Origin: Flavobacterium psychrophilum
GTDB taxonomy: Bacteria > Bacteroidota > Bacteroidia > Flavobacteriales > Flavobacteriaceae
Direction of reading: 5' to 3'
NCBI GenBank assembly: GCA_945890865.1
Contig: CAMDDB010000003.1
Span: forward strand, 146,990-210,989
Length of the DNA: 64,000 nucleotides
Part shown: positions 1 to 8,788 of the stretch, piece after piece
Numbering within the stretch: position 1 is the first letter of the stretch
How the letters are laid out: each line of letters opens with the position of its first letter
Notes under the pieces: model-generated
Database searches by the model: none
Seen by the model: the letters and a program-made list of their open reading frames with translations, nothing else
Told to the model about the DNA's origin: nothing
Program-made: the position numbers and the translations under genes

Positions 1-876
1 GGGGGCACCTATGCTTTTTTAAAGAATTTTGTACCTCGAATGGGCATTCAAACAACTTTTGTTGATATTACCAAATTAGATATAGTAGAAGCCGCGATTT
101 CAGCTAGCACAAAAGTTATCTACTGCGAAACGGTGAGCAATCCATTGTTAGAAGTTGCTGATATTGCTTCACTCGCAAAGCTTGCCAAAAAACATAATTT
201 AAAATTAGTAGTTGACAATACCTTTTCGCCATTATCCGTGGCACCTGCAAAATTGGGCGCTGATATTGTGATCCATTCGTTGACCAAATACATTAACGGA
301 AGTAGTGATACTGTAGGCGGTGTCGTTTGTGCCTCGCAAGAATTCATCAACAGTTTGAAAAATGTGAACGACGGTGCAAGTATGCTTTTAGGACCAACAA
401 TGGATAGTTTGCGTTCGGCGAGCGTGATGAAAAACTTGAGAACCTTACACATTCGAATGAAACAACACAGCCATAATGCAATGTACTTAGCCCAAAAATT
501 TGAAGCCAACGGTATCAAAACAGTCTATCCAGGCTTACCCAGTCACCCAAGTCATACCATCTACAAATCGATGATTAACCCAGAATATGGTTTTGGAGGC
601 ATGATGACCATAGATGTGGGAACTTTAGACAAAGCCAATGCACTAATGGAATTGATGCAAGAACGCAATTTAGGCTACCTAGCAGTTAGTTTAGGATTTT
701 ATAAAACCTTATTTAGCGCACCCGGAACTTCGACTTCCTCTGAAATTCCCTTAGAAGAGCAAGCCGAAATGGGCTTAACCGATGGTTTGATTCGATTTTC
801 AATAGGACTGGATAATGATATTGAACGAACCTATCAAATGATGCATGATTGCATGAAAGAATTAAAAATCGTTTAA
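1..876 (+). CDS. Cys/Met metabolism PLP-dependent enzyme (trans-sulfuration family), 5' end missing
   Basis: This is the C-terminal three quarters of a fold-type I PLP enzyme of the cystathionine gamma-synthase / methionine gamma-lyase family, which makes or breaks the C-S or gamma bonds of sulfur amino acids in the cytoplasm. The reading frame is open from base 1 (GGTYAFLKNFVPR precedes the first in-frame Met at base 40), so that Met is internal and the gene begins outside the window. The PLP-binding lysine lies in HSLTKYINGSSD and the cofactor-phosphate and ring contacts are visible as VVDNTFSP. The C-terminal substrate-arm motif SLG...STSSE is present. Which reaction it performs (gamma-synthase, gamma-lyase or methionine gamma-lyase) cannot be settled from this part. 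A strong hairpin terminator follows the stop codon. Confidence 0.85.
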   Translation, partial: GGTYAFLKNFVPRMGIQTTFVDITKLDIVEAAISASTKVIYCETVSNPLLEVADIASLAKLAKKHNLKLVVDNTFSPLSVAPAKLGADIVIHSLTKYINGSSDTVGGVVCASQEFINSLKNVNDGASMLLGPTMDSLRSASVMKNLRTLHIRMKQHSHNAMYLAQKFEANGIKTVYPGLPSHPSHTIYKSMINPEYGFGGMMTIDVGTLDKANALMELMQERNLGYLAVSLGFYKTLFSAPGTSTSSEIPLEEQAEMGLTDGLIRFSIGLDNDIERTYQMMHDCMKELKIV

Positions 877-883
877 TCGCAGT

Positions 884-920
884 AAAAAAAAGCCCTCAAG
901 TACTAATTTGAGGGCTTTTT
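884..920. terminator. Bidirectional rho-independent terminator
   Basis: A perfect 9-bp stem (AGCCCTCAA at 891-899, TTGAGGGCT at 908-916) is flanked by an A-run on the left and a T-run on the right. It sits between two convergent genes, so it can end transcripts from both sides. Confidence 0.85.
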
Positions 921-923
921 TAA

Positions 924-2849
924 TTAATTATTTTTGAGATTCAGCTTGCTATTTTTTCGACTAAAACTAAAATAGATTACTAGTCCGATGAGTAACCAAA
1001 TGGTGAAGTAAATCCAATTCCACACACTCAATTCGGCCATCATATACAAACAACTCACCAAACCAAGCAACGGAATTAAGGATAAATTTTGGCGCCAAGA
1101 CCATACGGCAAAAAACAATAATGAGATTAAGAAAATCCACATGGGAATTTTATGTTTAAAAAGGGAAAAACCACTTTCATATTTTAAACTATCGTTGATT
1201 GGCATGGCATCCACTATGTTTTTATACATTCCTTCATCTTCAGATATAGCACTCAATACTTCTTCTAAATCTGCATTGGCTTCATTTACAAAACCTTTCT
1301 CTTTCAAATAGGCTACAACTGCTTTAGTATCTGTTTCTTCAAGTGACGTTACAATCGTACCTGCTTCGTTAATTTGTTTTTCATTGGTAATAAACCCTAT
1401 GGTAGCTGTTTTATTGATCTTAAATGCAATGAGAACTCCAATTAATATAAGCACTGGAAAAACATATTTTGAATTCATATAAGGCGTTTTAAACTTTCCT
1501 CGAGGAATGTCGGTTCGATTTTGTAATACTAAAACTCCCGCACAAACCAATACAAAGGCAAACAAGGTTCCAATACTGCACAAATCGGTAACCATGGTCA
1601 AATTGAGAAATAAAGCCGGAACTGCCACAACAAAACCAGTAACTATAGTAGCAAAAGAAGGAGTCTTGTATTTTGGGTGTACTTTAGAAAAACGTTTGGG
1701 CAACAAACCATCGCGGCTCATACTCATCCATATACGGGGTTGTCCCATTTGAAACACTAACAATACGCTCGCCATGGCAACCACAGCACTTACAGCAATG
1801 ATTCCCGACATCCATTTCAAATCGAGTTTTTCAAATACAAATGCTAACGGATCACCCACATTTAAATCGGCATAATTGACCATTCCCGTTAATACTAAAG
1901 CTATAACCACATATAGAATCGTACAAATTATAAGTGCCCACATCATTCCTTTCGGTAAATCGCGCTGCGGATCTTTACATTCTTCTGCGGTAGTCGAAAT
2001 AGCATCAAAACCAATATAGGCAAAGAAAACAGCCGAGACTCCTTTTAAAACTCCCCCTACACCATTCGGTGCAAAAGGATCCCAATTGGCTGTGTCTACA
2101 TAAAACACTCCAACGGCTATTACTAATAATATGATACACAGTTTAACAACTACCATCAAGTTACTTGCGTTTCGCGATTCTTTCATACCTCGATACACCA
2201 ACCACGTAATGATGACGATAATCAATAGTGCCGGTAAATCGGCCACCAAATGAAAACCACCTATTGCAGGCGAAGTTGTCCAAGCCGTGTATGCTGATTG
2301 TAAGGATTCGGATAAATTTTCAAATGATTTTCCACTATTCATTAAAGCTGTTGCTTCTTCAAAACCTTTGGATGCCGTTAAATAATCCATTTGAATCCAT
2401 TGGGGCAAATGCAAGCCGCCACTTTCGAGCAAACCCGTAAAGTAATCACTCCAGGAAATAGCAACCGTTATATTACCAATGGCATATTCCATAATTAAAG
2501 CCCAACCAATAATCCACGCAATAATTTCACCAAAAGCTACATACGAATAGGTATACGCACTTCCTGAAACCGGAACCATAGAAGCAAATTCGGCATATGC
2601 AAAAGCCGCAAAACTACACGCAATAGCAGTAAAGATGAATAAGAAAATCACCGCAGGACCGCCATCAGCACTCGCTTTTCCAATTGTGCTAAAAATTCCT
2701 GCACCAATAATTGCCGCAATTCCAAAAGCAGTTAAATCTCTAGCTGTTAAATGTTTTCCAAGCGAATGGTGTCCGTCGGCTTCATTTTTTGCAACTTGTT
2801 TTAAAATATCCTCAACTGTTTTTCTTCTGAATAAATTTGAAAAATTCAT
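924..2849 (-). CDS. APC-family amino acid permease
   Basis: A 641-residue polytopic inner-membrane protein of the amino acid-polyamine-organocation superfamily, closest in pattern to the cationic amino acid transporter branch. The N-terminus has a cytoplasmic segment with HLTARDLTAFGIAAIIGAGIF, the first-helix unwound GAGIF motif typical of APC permeases, followed by about 12 further hydrophobic helices. A conserved-looking EECKDPQRDLPKG loop follows the helix with FFAYIGFDAISTTAEE. Two soluble insertions are larger than in the bacterial family norm: residues about 140-200 and about 490-560, the latter acidic and helical. Substrate is not predictable. It is transcribed alone, convergent with the preceding PLP enzyme. 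Confidence 0.85.
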   Translation of the reverse strand: MNFSNLFRRKTVEDILKQVAKNEADGHHSLGKHLTARDLTAFGIAAIIGAGIFSTIGKASADGGPAVIFLFIFTAIACSFAAFAYAEFASMVPVSGSAYTYSYVAFGEIIAWIIGWALIMEYAIGNITVAISWSDYFTGLLESGGLHLPQWIQMDYLTASKGFEEATALMNSGKSFENLSESLQSAYTAWTTSPAIGGFHLVADLPALLIIVIITWLVYRGMKESRNASNLMVVVKLCIILLVIAVGVFYVDTANWDPFAPNGVGGVLKGVSAVFFAYIGFDAISTTAEECKDPQRDLPKGMMWALIICTILYVVIALVLTGMVNYADLNVGDPLAFVFEKLDLKWMSGIIAVSAVVAMASVLLVFQMGQPRIWMSMSRDGLLPKRFSKVHPKYKTPSFATIVTGFVVAVPALFLNLTMVTDLCSIGTLFAFVLVCAGVLVLQNRTDIPRGKFKTPYMNSKYVFPVLILIGVLIAFKINKTATIGFITNEKQINEAGTIVTSLEETDTKAVVAYLKEKGFVNEANADLEEVLSAISEDEGMYKNIVDAMPINDSLKYESGFSLFKHKIPMWIFLISLLFFAVWSWRQNLSLIPLLGLVSCLYMMAELSVWNWIYFTIWLLIGLVIYFSFSRKNSKLNLKNN

Positions 2850-2987
2850 ATATAATTGGGTATTAGTGTTAAAAAAATATGAAAAACAAATATAGGATTT
2901 TATTGTTTAGTACCAATAAAAAATCACTTTTGCAGGCTATAAGTAAAATCTATATTCAAATAAGAATTAACCATTACTTAACTATAG

Positions 2988-3013
2988 TTGTGGTTTTTTT
3001 ATTTGTAAATTTG
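2988..3013 (+). promoter_or_regulatory. Bacteroidota-type promoter of the peroxiredoxin gene
   Basis: A TAAATTTG box (3006-3013) matches the TAnnTTTG -7 consensus of the Bacteroidota primary sigma factor. A TTG lies at 2988-2990, at 15 bases a little closer than the usual 17-23. The start codon is 37 bases downstream of the box. Confidence 0.5.
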
Positions 3014-3049
3014 CCCTAGAAAAATTATTAACATTTAAATCATACCCTT

Positions 3050-3685
3050 ATGGCATTAGTAGGAAAAAAATTCCCAAACATTACAGTAGACGCAATTTCT
3101 CACATGGGCGACAATTTAAGAATCAACGTTTTAGAAGAAGCAGTAAACAACAAGAAAAAAGTATTGTTGTTTTGGTACCCAAAAGATTTCACTTTTGTAT
3201 GTCCAACAGAATTACACGCTTTTCAAGCCGCTTTACAAGATTTTGAAAAAAGAAACACAACTGTTATCGGTGCTTCATGTGATACAAATGAAGTACACTT
3301 TGCGTGGTTAAACACAGCAAAAGACAACGGTGGAATTGAAGGTGTAACGTATCCGCTTTTAGCTGATACTACACGTAACTTATCAGCAGCTTTAGATATT
3401 TTAGATGCAGAATGGGTTTACAACGAAGCTTTAAACGATGAAATCTTAGACGGATCAAACGTTACTTTTAGAGCTACTTATTTAATTGACGAAGACGGTA
3501 AAATTTTCCACGAAAGTGTAAACGATATGCCATTGGGTAGAAATGTAAACGAATATTTACGTTTAATTGATGCCTACACACACGTTCAAACAAAAGGTGA
3601 AGTTTGTCCAGCCAACTGGGAAGAAGGAAAAGACGCTATGAGCGCCGATAGAAACTCAACTGCTGCTTATTTAGCTTCTCACTAA
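3050..3685 (+). CDS. 2-Cys peroxiredoxin (AhpC/Prx type)
   Basis: A cytoplasmic thiol peroxidase of 211 residues that reduces hydrogen peroxide and organic hydroperoxides. The peroxidatic cysteine is C51 in FTFVCPTELHAF and the resolving cysteine is C186 in GEVCPANW, so it should be a typical 2-Cys enzyme needing a thiol reductant. A long C-terminal tail follows the resolving cysteine. A thioredoxin-fold gene lies 65 bases downstream in the same orientation, and that protein is the natural candidate for its electron donor. The start was chosen because it is the first ATG after the promoter and gives the family's normal N-terminus. Confidence 0.92.
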   Translation: MALVGKKFPNITVDAISHMGDNLRINVLEEAVNNKKKVLLFWYPKDFTFVCPTELHAFQAALQDFEKRNTTVIGASCDTNEVHFAWLNTAKDNGGIEGVTYPLLADTTRNLSAALDILDAEWVYNEALNDEILDGSNVTFRATYLIDEDGKIFHESVNDMPLGRNVNEYLRLIDAYTHVQTKGEVCPANWEEGKDAMSADRNSTAAYLASH

Positions 3686-3750
3686 TCAATAACAAAAAAC
3701 AATGGCAATGACAAAAATCAATTAATTGAAATTTGTCGTTGCTTTTGTAA

Positions 3751-4074
3751 TTGAAATTTAAAAATATGTTTTCAGAAATCGAACAAGATAATTTAGCGGA
3801 AGTTATTGCTTCAAATGATGTGGTAGTAGTACAATATGCGGCGTCATGGTGTGGCAATTGCCGAATCATGAAACCAAAATTCAAATTATTGGCTTCACAA
3901 AATGAAAGTATTCCGTTTTTAATTGTAGATGCAGAGAAATTCCCTGAATCTAGAAAATTAGCCAAAGTAGACAACTTGCCCACATTTGCTACTTTTAAAA
4001 ATGGTGTATTGCTCAATCAAACGCAAACCAACAAAGCTGAAGTGTTAAACGACTTGGTAAACGAAGTACTATAG
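3751..4074 (+). CDS. Thioredoxin family protein
   Basis: A 107-residue single-domain thioredoxin-fold protein without signal peptide. The active site is ASWCGNCRIMKPKF (a CGNC redox motif instead of the common CGPC), the beta-4 cis-proline region is VDNLPTFATF, and length equals that of classical thioredoxins. It lies between a 2-Cys peroxiredoxin and a small conserved protein, so it probably recycles the peroxiredoxin disulfide. The Pro to Asn change inside the CxxC loop usually raises the redox potential, which fits a dedicated partner more than a general thioredoxin; that last point is inference. Confidence 0.88.
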   Translation: MKFKNMFSEIEQDNLAEVIASNDVVVVQYAASWCGNCRIMKPKFKLLASQNESIPFLIVDAEKFPESRKLAKVDNLPTFATFKNGVLLNQTQTNKAEVLNDLVNEVL

Positions 4075-4134
4075 TGCTATCAGAATTTTCGGAGGTATGA
4101 AAATCCAATCTTCGAAAATCTAAAATCAAAAAAT

Positions 4135-4392
4135 ATGAAATTACCCGTTATAAAACAGTTGACTCAATTTATTGAAGAAAACGACCAAGATTATGTGATA
4201 GAAGCCATTGAAGTATTGGAAAACCTTTGTGAAGTATCTTCCTTAAAAGATGAGGAATTGGACGTAATAGGCGAACTCATTTCCAACATGTATGGAGCAC
4301 TCGAAGTGAACCAACTCATAAAAAATGGTGCCGATAAAAAAACCGCCCTCAACGATTTCATGAAGCGGGTGTTAGGCTCCATTGATAAATAA
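4135..4392 (+). CDS. DUF6952-like small protein
   Basis: An 85-residue acidic, all-helical cytoplasmic protein with no recognisable catalytic motif. I associate it with the small DUF6952-type family that follows the peroxiredoxin-thioredoxin pair in Flavobacteriia; this family name is from memory and should be checked. The sequence has one cysteine (NLCEVSS) and a C-terminal KKTALNDFMKRVLGSIDK helix. It starts 60 bases after the thioredoxin gene and ends at a strong terminator, so the three genes look like one transcription unit. A role with the redox pair is inferred from position only. Confidence 0.7.
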   Translation: MKLPVIKQLTQFIEENDQDYVIEAIEVLENLCEVSSLKDEELDVIGELISNMYGALEVNQLIKNGADKKTALNDFMKRVLGSIDK

Positions 4393-4396
4393 TTTT

Positions 4397-4427
4397 AAAA
4401 CGCTCAATTTCTTGAGCGTTTTTTTAT
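4397..4427. terminator. Bidirectional rho-independent terminator
   Basis: Perfect stem AACGCTCAA (4399-4407) / TTGAGCGTT (4412-4420) with a 4-base loop, an A-run on the left and seven Ts on the right. It separates the redox cluster from the convergent arsenic operon. Confidence 0.85.
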
Positions 4428-5455
4428 TTATAATATTTCTTTTTTAACCAAAACGCTACATTTACCAATATAATCAAAGCCGGTACTTCTACTAAAGGAC
4501 CAATGACTCCCGCAAAAGCTTGTCCGCTGTTGATGCCAAAAACACCTATCGAAACCGCAATGGCCAATTCAAAATTATTCCCCGAGGCAGTAAACGACAA
4601 AGCCACCGCATCTTTATAATTGGCACCTATTTTCTTCGCTACAAAAAACATCAATAAAAACATGATGGCAAAGAAAATGACTAAGGGTAAAGCTATTTTC
4701 AATACATCGAGTGGTAAATCAACAATCATCTCCCCTTTCAAACTGAACATCACCACAATGGTAAACAACAAAGCGATCAAGGTGATGGGCGACACAAAAG
4801 GGATGAATTGTTGGTTGAAGAATTTATCACCCACATACTTTTTAATCATAAACCGACTCACAACCGCCAATGCAAATGGAATTCCGAGATAAATACCTAC
4901 TGTTGTTGCGATTTCGGCAATCGTAATATTCAGTTCCAAACCTTTAATTCCAAATAATGGCAGCATCACTTCCAAATAAAAATAGGCATACAAACTGAAG
5001 AAAAACACTTGCAACAAACTATTGATGCCTATCAATCCCGCGGTTAATTCCCGATTGCCTTCGGCGAGTTCGTTCCAAACGATGACCATGGCAATGCAAG
5101 GCGCTAGACCGATGATGATCAATCCGGTCATGTATTCGGGTTCGTCTCTTAAAAAAAATGTCGCCAATAAAAACATTAAAAAGGGCCCAACAATCCAAGT
5201 GATGAAAAACGAAGCGGATAACAACTTGGGCTTTTCAAACATTTGCGGCACTTTTGAAAAATCAATTTTAGTCAACGGAGGGTACATCATTAAAATCAAG
5301 CCAATAGCCAAGGGAACATTAGTGGTTCCCGAAGAAAAAGAATTGATAAAATCGGCTGAATTGGGAATGAAATACCCTATTCCAACTCCTATCAACATCG
5401 CTAAGAAAATCCAAAGCGTTAAAAATCGGTCTAAAAATCCTAATCGTTTTTTCAT
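4424..5455 (-). CDS. ACR3-family arsenite efflux transporter
   Basis: An inner-membrane arsenite exporter of 343 residues with about ten hydrophobic helices. Typical ACR3 landmarks are the GLAPCIAMVIVWNELAEG segment, with the conserved cysteine of helix 4, and SFTASGNNFELAIAVSIGVFG near the C-terminus. An upstream in-frame Met would add 21 residues that overlap the preceding gene. I chose MKKRLGFLDRF at 5455 because it begins one base after the stop codon of the arsenate reductase-like gene and gives the normal ACR3 start. It is the last gene of a four-gene arsenic operon and removes the arsenite produced by the reductase. Confidence 0.9.
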   Translation of the reverse strand: MKKRLGFLDRFLTLWIFLAMLIGVGIGYFIPNSADFINSFSSGTTNVPLAIGLILMMYPPLTKIDFSKVPQMFEKPKLLSASFFITWIVGPFLMFLLATFFLRDEPEYMTGLIIIGLAPCIAMVIVWNELAEGNRELTAGLIGINSLLQVFFFSLYAYFYLEVMLPLFGIKGLELNITIAEIATTVGIYLGIPFALAVVSRFMIKKYVGDKFFNQQFIPFVSPITLIALLFTIVVMFSLKGEMIVDLPLDVLKIALPLVIFFAIMFLLMFFVAKKIGANYKDAVALSFTASGNNFELAIAVSIGVFGINSGQAFAGVIGPLVEVPALIILVNVAFWLKKKYYK

Positions 5456-5456
5456 A

Positions 5457-6065
5457 TTATTTGATTTGGGTAAATACAAAATAGAGTTCGCTCGCAATTT
5501 GCAAACTGCGTTCGGCATATTTTTCGTTCATTACTTCGGTGCCATCAAAGGCTTTTGGATCATCATATTTTATTGGAAATCTTGCTTCCGCTCCAAATAC
5601 CATCGGACAACCTTCGTCGGCATTACTACACGTCATGATGGCTGCAAAATTACTTTTCGGATTAAAAGCATCGAAATATGTTTTCGAAAAACCAATAATC
5701 GGATGTTCGTTATCATCAAATTTCACGGCATACACCGGATTTTGTTCTTGACTCAATTGCTGTATTTGAAAACCTTGATGGCTTAAGGTATCGGCTACTT
5801 TTGGAAATAGGGCTGTCGCTTCCGTTCCGCCAGAATAGCAATACACATTTTGAATTCCGAAATGAAATGCCATTGTTTGTGCCCAAATTTGCGACAAATG
5901 ACTTCTTCTGGAATTGTGCGTACAAATGAAGTTCAATCTAATTTCCTCGTTTGCATTGACTTTATTTTGAATGTATTCCACTAAAGGGTATAACACTTCT
6001 TTGCGTTCATTTGGAACAGCAATTCCCTTTATGATTTCGATGGTTTTGGAAAGATTTTCTAACAT
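5457..6065 (-). CDS. Arsenate reductase-like low-molecular-weight phosphatase family protein
   Basis: A 202-residue cytoplasmic protein of the low-molecular-weight tyrosine phosphatase fold. The P-loop CX5R is C48-THNSR-R54, preceded by the family's usual beta strand (RLNFI) and followed by SHLSQIWAQ. Downstream cysteines in IMTCSNADEGCP could serve in a thiol relay as in thioredoxin-coupled ArsC. It is longer than classical ArsC (about 130-140 residues) because of an N-terminal helical extension of about 40 residues. Sitting between DUF6428 and ACR3 in an arsR-led operon, it most likely reduces arsenate to arsenite. Confidence 0.82.
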   Translation of the reverse strand: MLENLSKTIEIIKGIAVPNERKEVLYPLVEYIQNKVNANEEIRLNFICTHNSRRSHLSQIWAQTMAFHFGIQNVYCYSGGTEATALFPKVADTLSHQGFQIQQLSQEQNPVYAVKFDDNEHPIIGFSKTYFDAFNPKSNFAAIMTCSNADEGCPMVFGAEARFPIKYDDPKAFDGTEVMNEKYAERSLQIASELYFVFTQIK

Positions 6066-6086
6066 ATTTAATGGAGTGAATAGTAA

Positions 6087-6563
6087 TTAACAACAACCTG
6101 AATCTGTTGTACAACAAGACGTTTCTTTTGGTTTCCAACTTCCTACTTTAGGTTCCATTTTATCTGCTGGAATTCCACAATGATCTTGCGCCAAACAGGT
6201 AGTCTGTTTCGGAGTCAATTGAAAAATTCCGTTTTGGAACTCAATGCCAAACTTTCCAATGGTTTGTGCATCTTGGTATTCTACTTCCAATTCTAGATCC
6301 GCACTTTGAAATAATTTTTCGGAAGCATGGATGATTTTATGTACTTTTTCAGCACTTAATCGGTGTTCGAGATCACCTGCAAACCATACTTGAAACGTAA
6401 TTACCTTTTCTTCACGAACTACATTACCACAATCGATGAAATTTTTGGTAAGCAGACCCATTTCGGTAACATGAAAGTGAGGCGGTACAAACGTGCCATT
6501 AGGCAACTGAATGGTAAATTCTTTGATTGAATCAATACTTAAGATAAATTGTGATAGTTTCAT
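6087..6563 (-). CDS. DUF6428-like protein of the arsenic operon
   Basis: A 158-residue cytoplasmic protein of unknown biochemical function. I recognise it as the DUF6428-type family found next to arsR in Bacteroidota. The first 130 residues form a compact alpha/beta domain (IQLPNGTFVPPHFHVTEMG; FQLTPKQTTCLAQDHCGIP). The C-terminus ends in a cysteine-rich tail, SCCTTDSGCC, which could bind a soft metal(loid). It lies 21 bases before the arsC-like gene and 33 bases after arsR. A role as arsenite chaperone or buffer is my inference from the tail and context. Confidence 0.75.
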   Translation of the reverse strand: MKLSQFILSIDSIKEFTIQLPNGTFVPPHFHVTEMGLLTKNFIDCGNVVREEKVITFQVWFAGDLEHRLSAEKVHKIIHASEKLFQSADLELEVEYQDAQTIGKFGIEFQNGIFQLTPKQTTCLAQDHCGIPADKMEPKVGSWKPKETSCCTTDSGCC

Positions 6564-6596
6564 ATTTTTAAGGTAATTATAAAATTATAATATGTG

Positions 6597-6920
6597 TTAG
6601 CAACATTTGTTTTTTAGCTTATGGCGAATTATTCCAAAGTGATTTTCTATTTTATCAATCGTATCTGGATTTATGCAGTAGCAAATAGCCGTACCTTCGA
6701 TAGTCCCTTTGATAATATTCGCATTTTTCAATTCCTTTAAGTGTTGCGAAATGGTGGGTTGGGCCAACGGTAATTCGTTCACGATATCACCACAAATACA
6801 CGAATCTACGGCAAGTAAATAATCTACAATAGCTATTCGTGCCGGATGTGACAAGGCTTTAAATAACGAAGCCAGTTCGTTTTGTGTTGCTGAAAAAGAA
6901 TCTAATTTTGAAGCTCCCAT
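6597..6920 (-). CDS. arsR: ArsR/SmtB-family transcriptional regulator
   Basis: A 107-residue winged-helix metalloregulator. The recognition helix region is PTISQHLKELKNANII and the preceding helix carries SCICGDIVNELPL, a CxC pair in the position of the metalloid-sensing ArsR site. The protein ends in KNKCC, adding two more cysteines. It is the first gene of the arsR-DUF6428-arsC-acr3 run, and a 12-base perfect palindrome lies 16 bases upstream of its start, so autoregulation by arsenite-relieved repression is expected. Confidence 0.9.
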   Translation of the reverse strand: MGASKLDSFSATQNELASLFKALSHPARIAIVDYLLAVDSCICGDIVNELPLAQPTISQHLKELKNANIIKGTIEGTAICYCINPDTIDKIENHFGIIRHKLKNKCC

Positions 6921-6935
6921 ACTCTAATTATTTAT

Positions 6936-6964
6936 ATATTGCAATATTACGATAAACAAATATA
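6936..6964 (-). promoter_or_regulatory. Promoter and candidate ArsR operator of the ars operon
   Basis: Read on the minus strand, a TATATTTG -7 box (6964 to 6957) is followed 9 bases later by the perfect palindrome ATATTGCAATAT (6947 to 6936), which would overlap or lie just after the transcription start. This placement fits repression by ArsR blocking initiation. No good -33 TTG is seen at the usual distance. Confidence 0.55.
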
Positions 6965-6973
6965 CTATGCAAT

Positions 6974-7000
6974 AAAAAAACCCGAAATTTCTTTCGGGTT
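6974..7000 (-). terminator. Rho-independent terminator of rpsA
   Basis: On the minus strand, stem AACCCGAAA / TTTCGGGTT (7000-6992 and 6987-6979) is followed by seven Ts (6980 to 6974). It lies 25 bases beyond the rpsA stop codon and upstream of the ars promoter. Confidence 0.85.
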
Positions 7001-7024
7001 TTAAAATATGTAGAAATTAAGAGG

Positions 7025-8788
7025 TTATTTTCCTCCTTTTTCCATTTTAGCTTTTAATTCAGCAAGAATATCGTTGTTATCTCCTAAAGTAGAAGTTTGT
7101 GCAGGTGCTGAAGTAGTTTCAGTTACTGTTTTAGCGATTTTCTCTTCTTCTTCTCTAAAGATAGCTGTATGAGAAGCCACTACTCTTTTGAATTCTTTGT
7201 TGAATTCAATTACTTTAAAGTCGGCAGTTTCTCCTTTTTTCAATTTTTTACCATCTTCTTTTTCTAAGTGACGTGTAGGAATAAATGCAACAATATCGTC
7301 ACCAAATTCTACAGTAGCCCCTTTGTCAACGATTTCAGCAATAGTTCCGTTGTGGATTGTTCCAACAGCGAATGCATCTTCGTATTTATCCCATGGATTA
7401 GCGGTAGTTTGTTTGTGACCTAATGATAATTTACGTCCTTCAACATCTAATTCTAATACCACAACGTCTAAGTTTTCACCAACGTTGATAAATTCTGATG
7501 GGTGTTTAATTTTCTTAGTCCAAGATAAATCAGAAATATAAACCAAACCGTCGATACCTTCTTCTAACTCTGCGAAAATTCCGAAATTAGTAAAGTTTCT
7601 AACGATTCCAGTGTGTTTAGAACCTACTGGGTACTTAGCCGTGATATCTGTCCATGGATCTTGTGTCATTTGTTTGATACCTAAAGACATTTTTCTTTCG
7701 TCTCTGTCTAAGGTTAAAACAACAGCATCTACTACATCTCCAATTTTCATAAAATCTTGCGCACTTCTTAAATGTGTAGACCAAGACATTTCTGAAACGT
7801 GGATTAATCCTTCTACGCCTTCAGCTACTTCAATGAACGCACCATAATCAGCTAAAACAACTACTTTTCCTTTGATTTTATCTCCTATTTTTAATTCAGT
7901 TCCTAAAGCATCCCAAGGATGAGCATTCAATTGTTTTAAACCTAATTGAATTCTTGTTTTCTCATCATCAAAATCAAGAATTACTACGTTTAATTTTTGA
8001 TCCAATTCAAGAACTTCGCTTGGGTGATTAATTCTTGACCAAGATAAGTCCGTAATATGAATCAATCCATCTACTCCACCTAAATCAATAAACACACCAT
8101 AAGAAGTAATGTTTTTAACCACACCTTCTAATACTTGTCCTTTTTCTAATTGACCAATAATTTCTTTTTTCTGTACTTCAATATCCGCTTCAATAAGCGC
8201 TTTGTGCGAAACTACTACGTTTTTGAATTCGTGGTTGATTTTTACCACTTTGAATTCCATAGTTTTATTCACATATTGATCGTAATCACGGATAGGTTTC
8301 ACATCAATTTGTGATCCTGGTAAGAAAGCTTCGATTCCGAAAACATCTACAATCATACCTCCTTTAGTTCTACATTTAACGAAACCATTCACGATTTCTC
8401 CTGTTTCGTTAGCAGAAATAACTCTATCCCATGCTTTGATAGTTCTTGCTTTTCTGTGTGATAATACTAATTGTCCTGTTTTGTCTTCACGAACATCAAT
8501 TAATACTTCTACTTTGTCACCCACTTTTAAGTTTGGGTTGTAACGAAATTCGTTTAATGAAATTACACCTTCCGATTTAGCGTTGATATCAACGATAGCA
8601 TCTCTATCTGTAATTCTAACTACAATTCCATCAACTACTTCTTCTTGATCGGTAGCGATAAAAGTTTTGGTAACTAATTCTTCGAATTCCTGTAAGTTTT
8701 TTTCATCTACTGGATCAATTCCTTCTTGAAAATTGTGCCAATTAAATGTTGCTAAAAACTCTTCTTGTGTTTTAATAATTTCAGACAT
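7025..8788 (-). CDS. rpsA: 30S ribosomal protein S1
   Basis: A 587-residue RNA-binding ribosomal protein that helps the 30S subunit bind mRNA. Six S1 (OB-fold) repeats can be followed; the central ones show the recurring GxVxxxxxxGxFVELxxGVEGLIHxSExSW pattern (for example GVVKNITSYGVFIDLGG and GLIHVSEMSW). The tail is acidic and ends AELKAKMEKGGK. An upstream in-frame Met would add 20 residues (from 8848), but MSEIIKTQEEF at 8788 gives the normal start. A well-formed promoter lies about 120 bases upstream. Confidence 0.93.
   Translation of the reverse strand: MSEIIKTQEEFLATFNWHNFQEGIDPVDEKNLQEFEELVTKTFIATDQEEVVDGIVVRITDRDAIVDINAKSEGVISLNEFRYNPNLKVGDKVEVLIDVREDKTGQLVLSHRKARTIKAWDRVISANETGEIVNGFVKCRTKGGMIVDVFGIEAFLPGSQIDVKPIRDYDQYVNKTMEFKVVKINHEFKNVVVSHKALIEADIEVQKKEIIGQLEKGQVLEGVVKNITSYGVFIDLGGVDGLIHITDLSWSRINHPSEVLELDQKLNVVILDFDDEKTRIQLGLKQLNAHPWDALGTELKIGDKIKGKVVVLADYGAFIEVAEGVEGLIHVSEMSWSTHLRSAQDFMKIGDVVDAVVLTLDRDERKMSLGIKQMTQDPWTDITAKYPVGSKHTGIVRNFTNFGIFAELEEGIDGLVYISDLSWTKKIKHPSEFINVGENLDVVVLELDVEGRKLSLGHKQTTANPWDKYEDAFAVGTIHNGTIAEIVDKGATVEFGDDIVAFIPTRHLEKEDGKKLKKGETADFKVIEFNKEFKRVVASHTAIFREEEEKIAKTVTETTSAPAQTSTLGDNNDILAELKAKMEKGGK

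Noticed and set aside
40..876. Base 40 ATG as the start of the PLP enzyme
   Set aside because: The frame is open and family-like upstream of base 40 (GGTYAFLKNFVPR), so the gene is cut by the window edge.
5022..5786. Plus-strand frame of 254 codons across the acr3/arsC genes
   Set aside because: It runs antisense through two genes with clear ACR3 and CX5R motifs, so it is not a gene.
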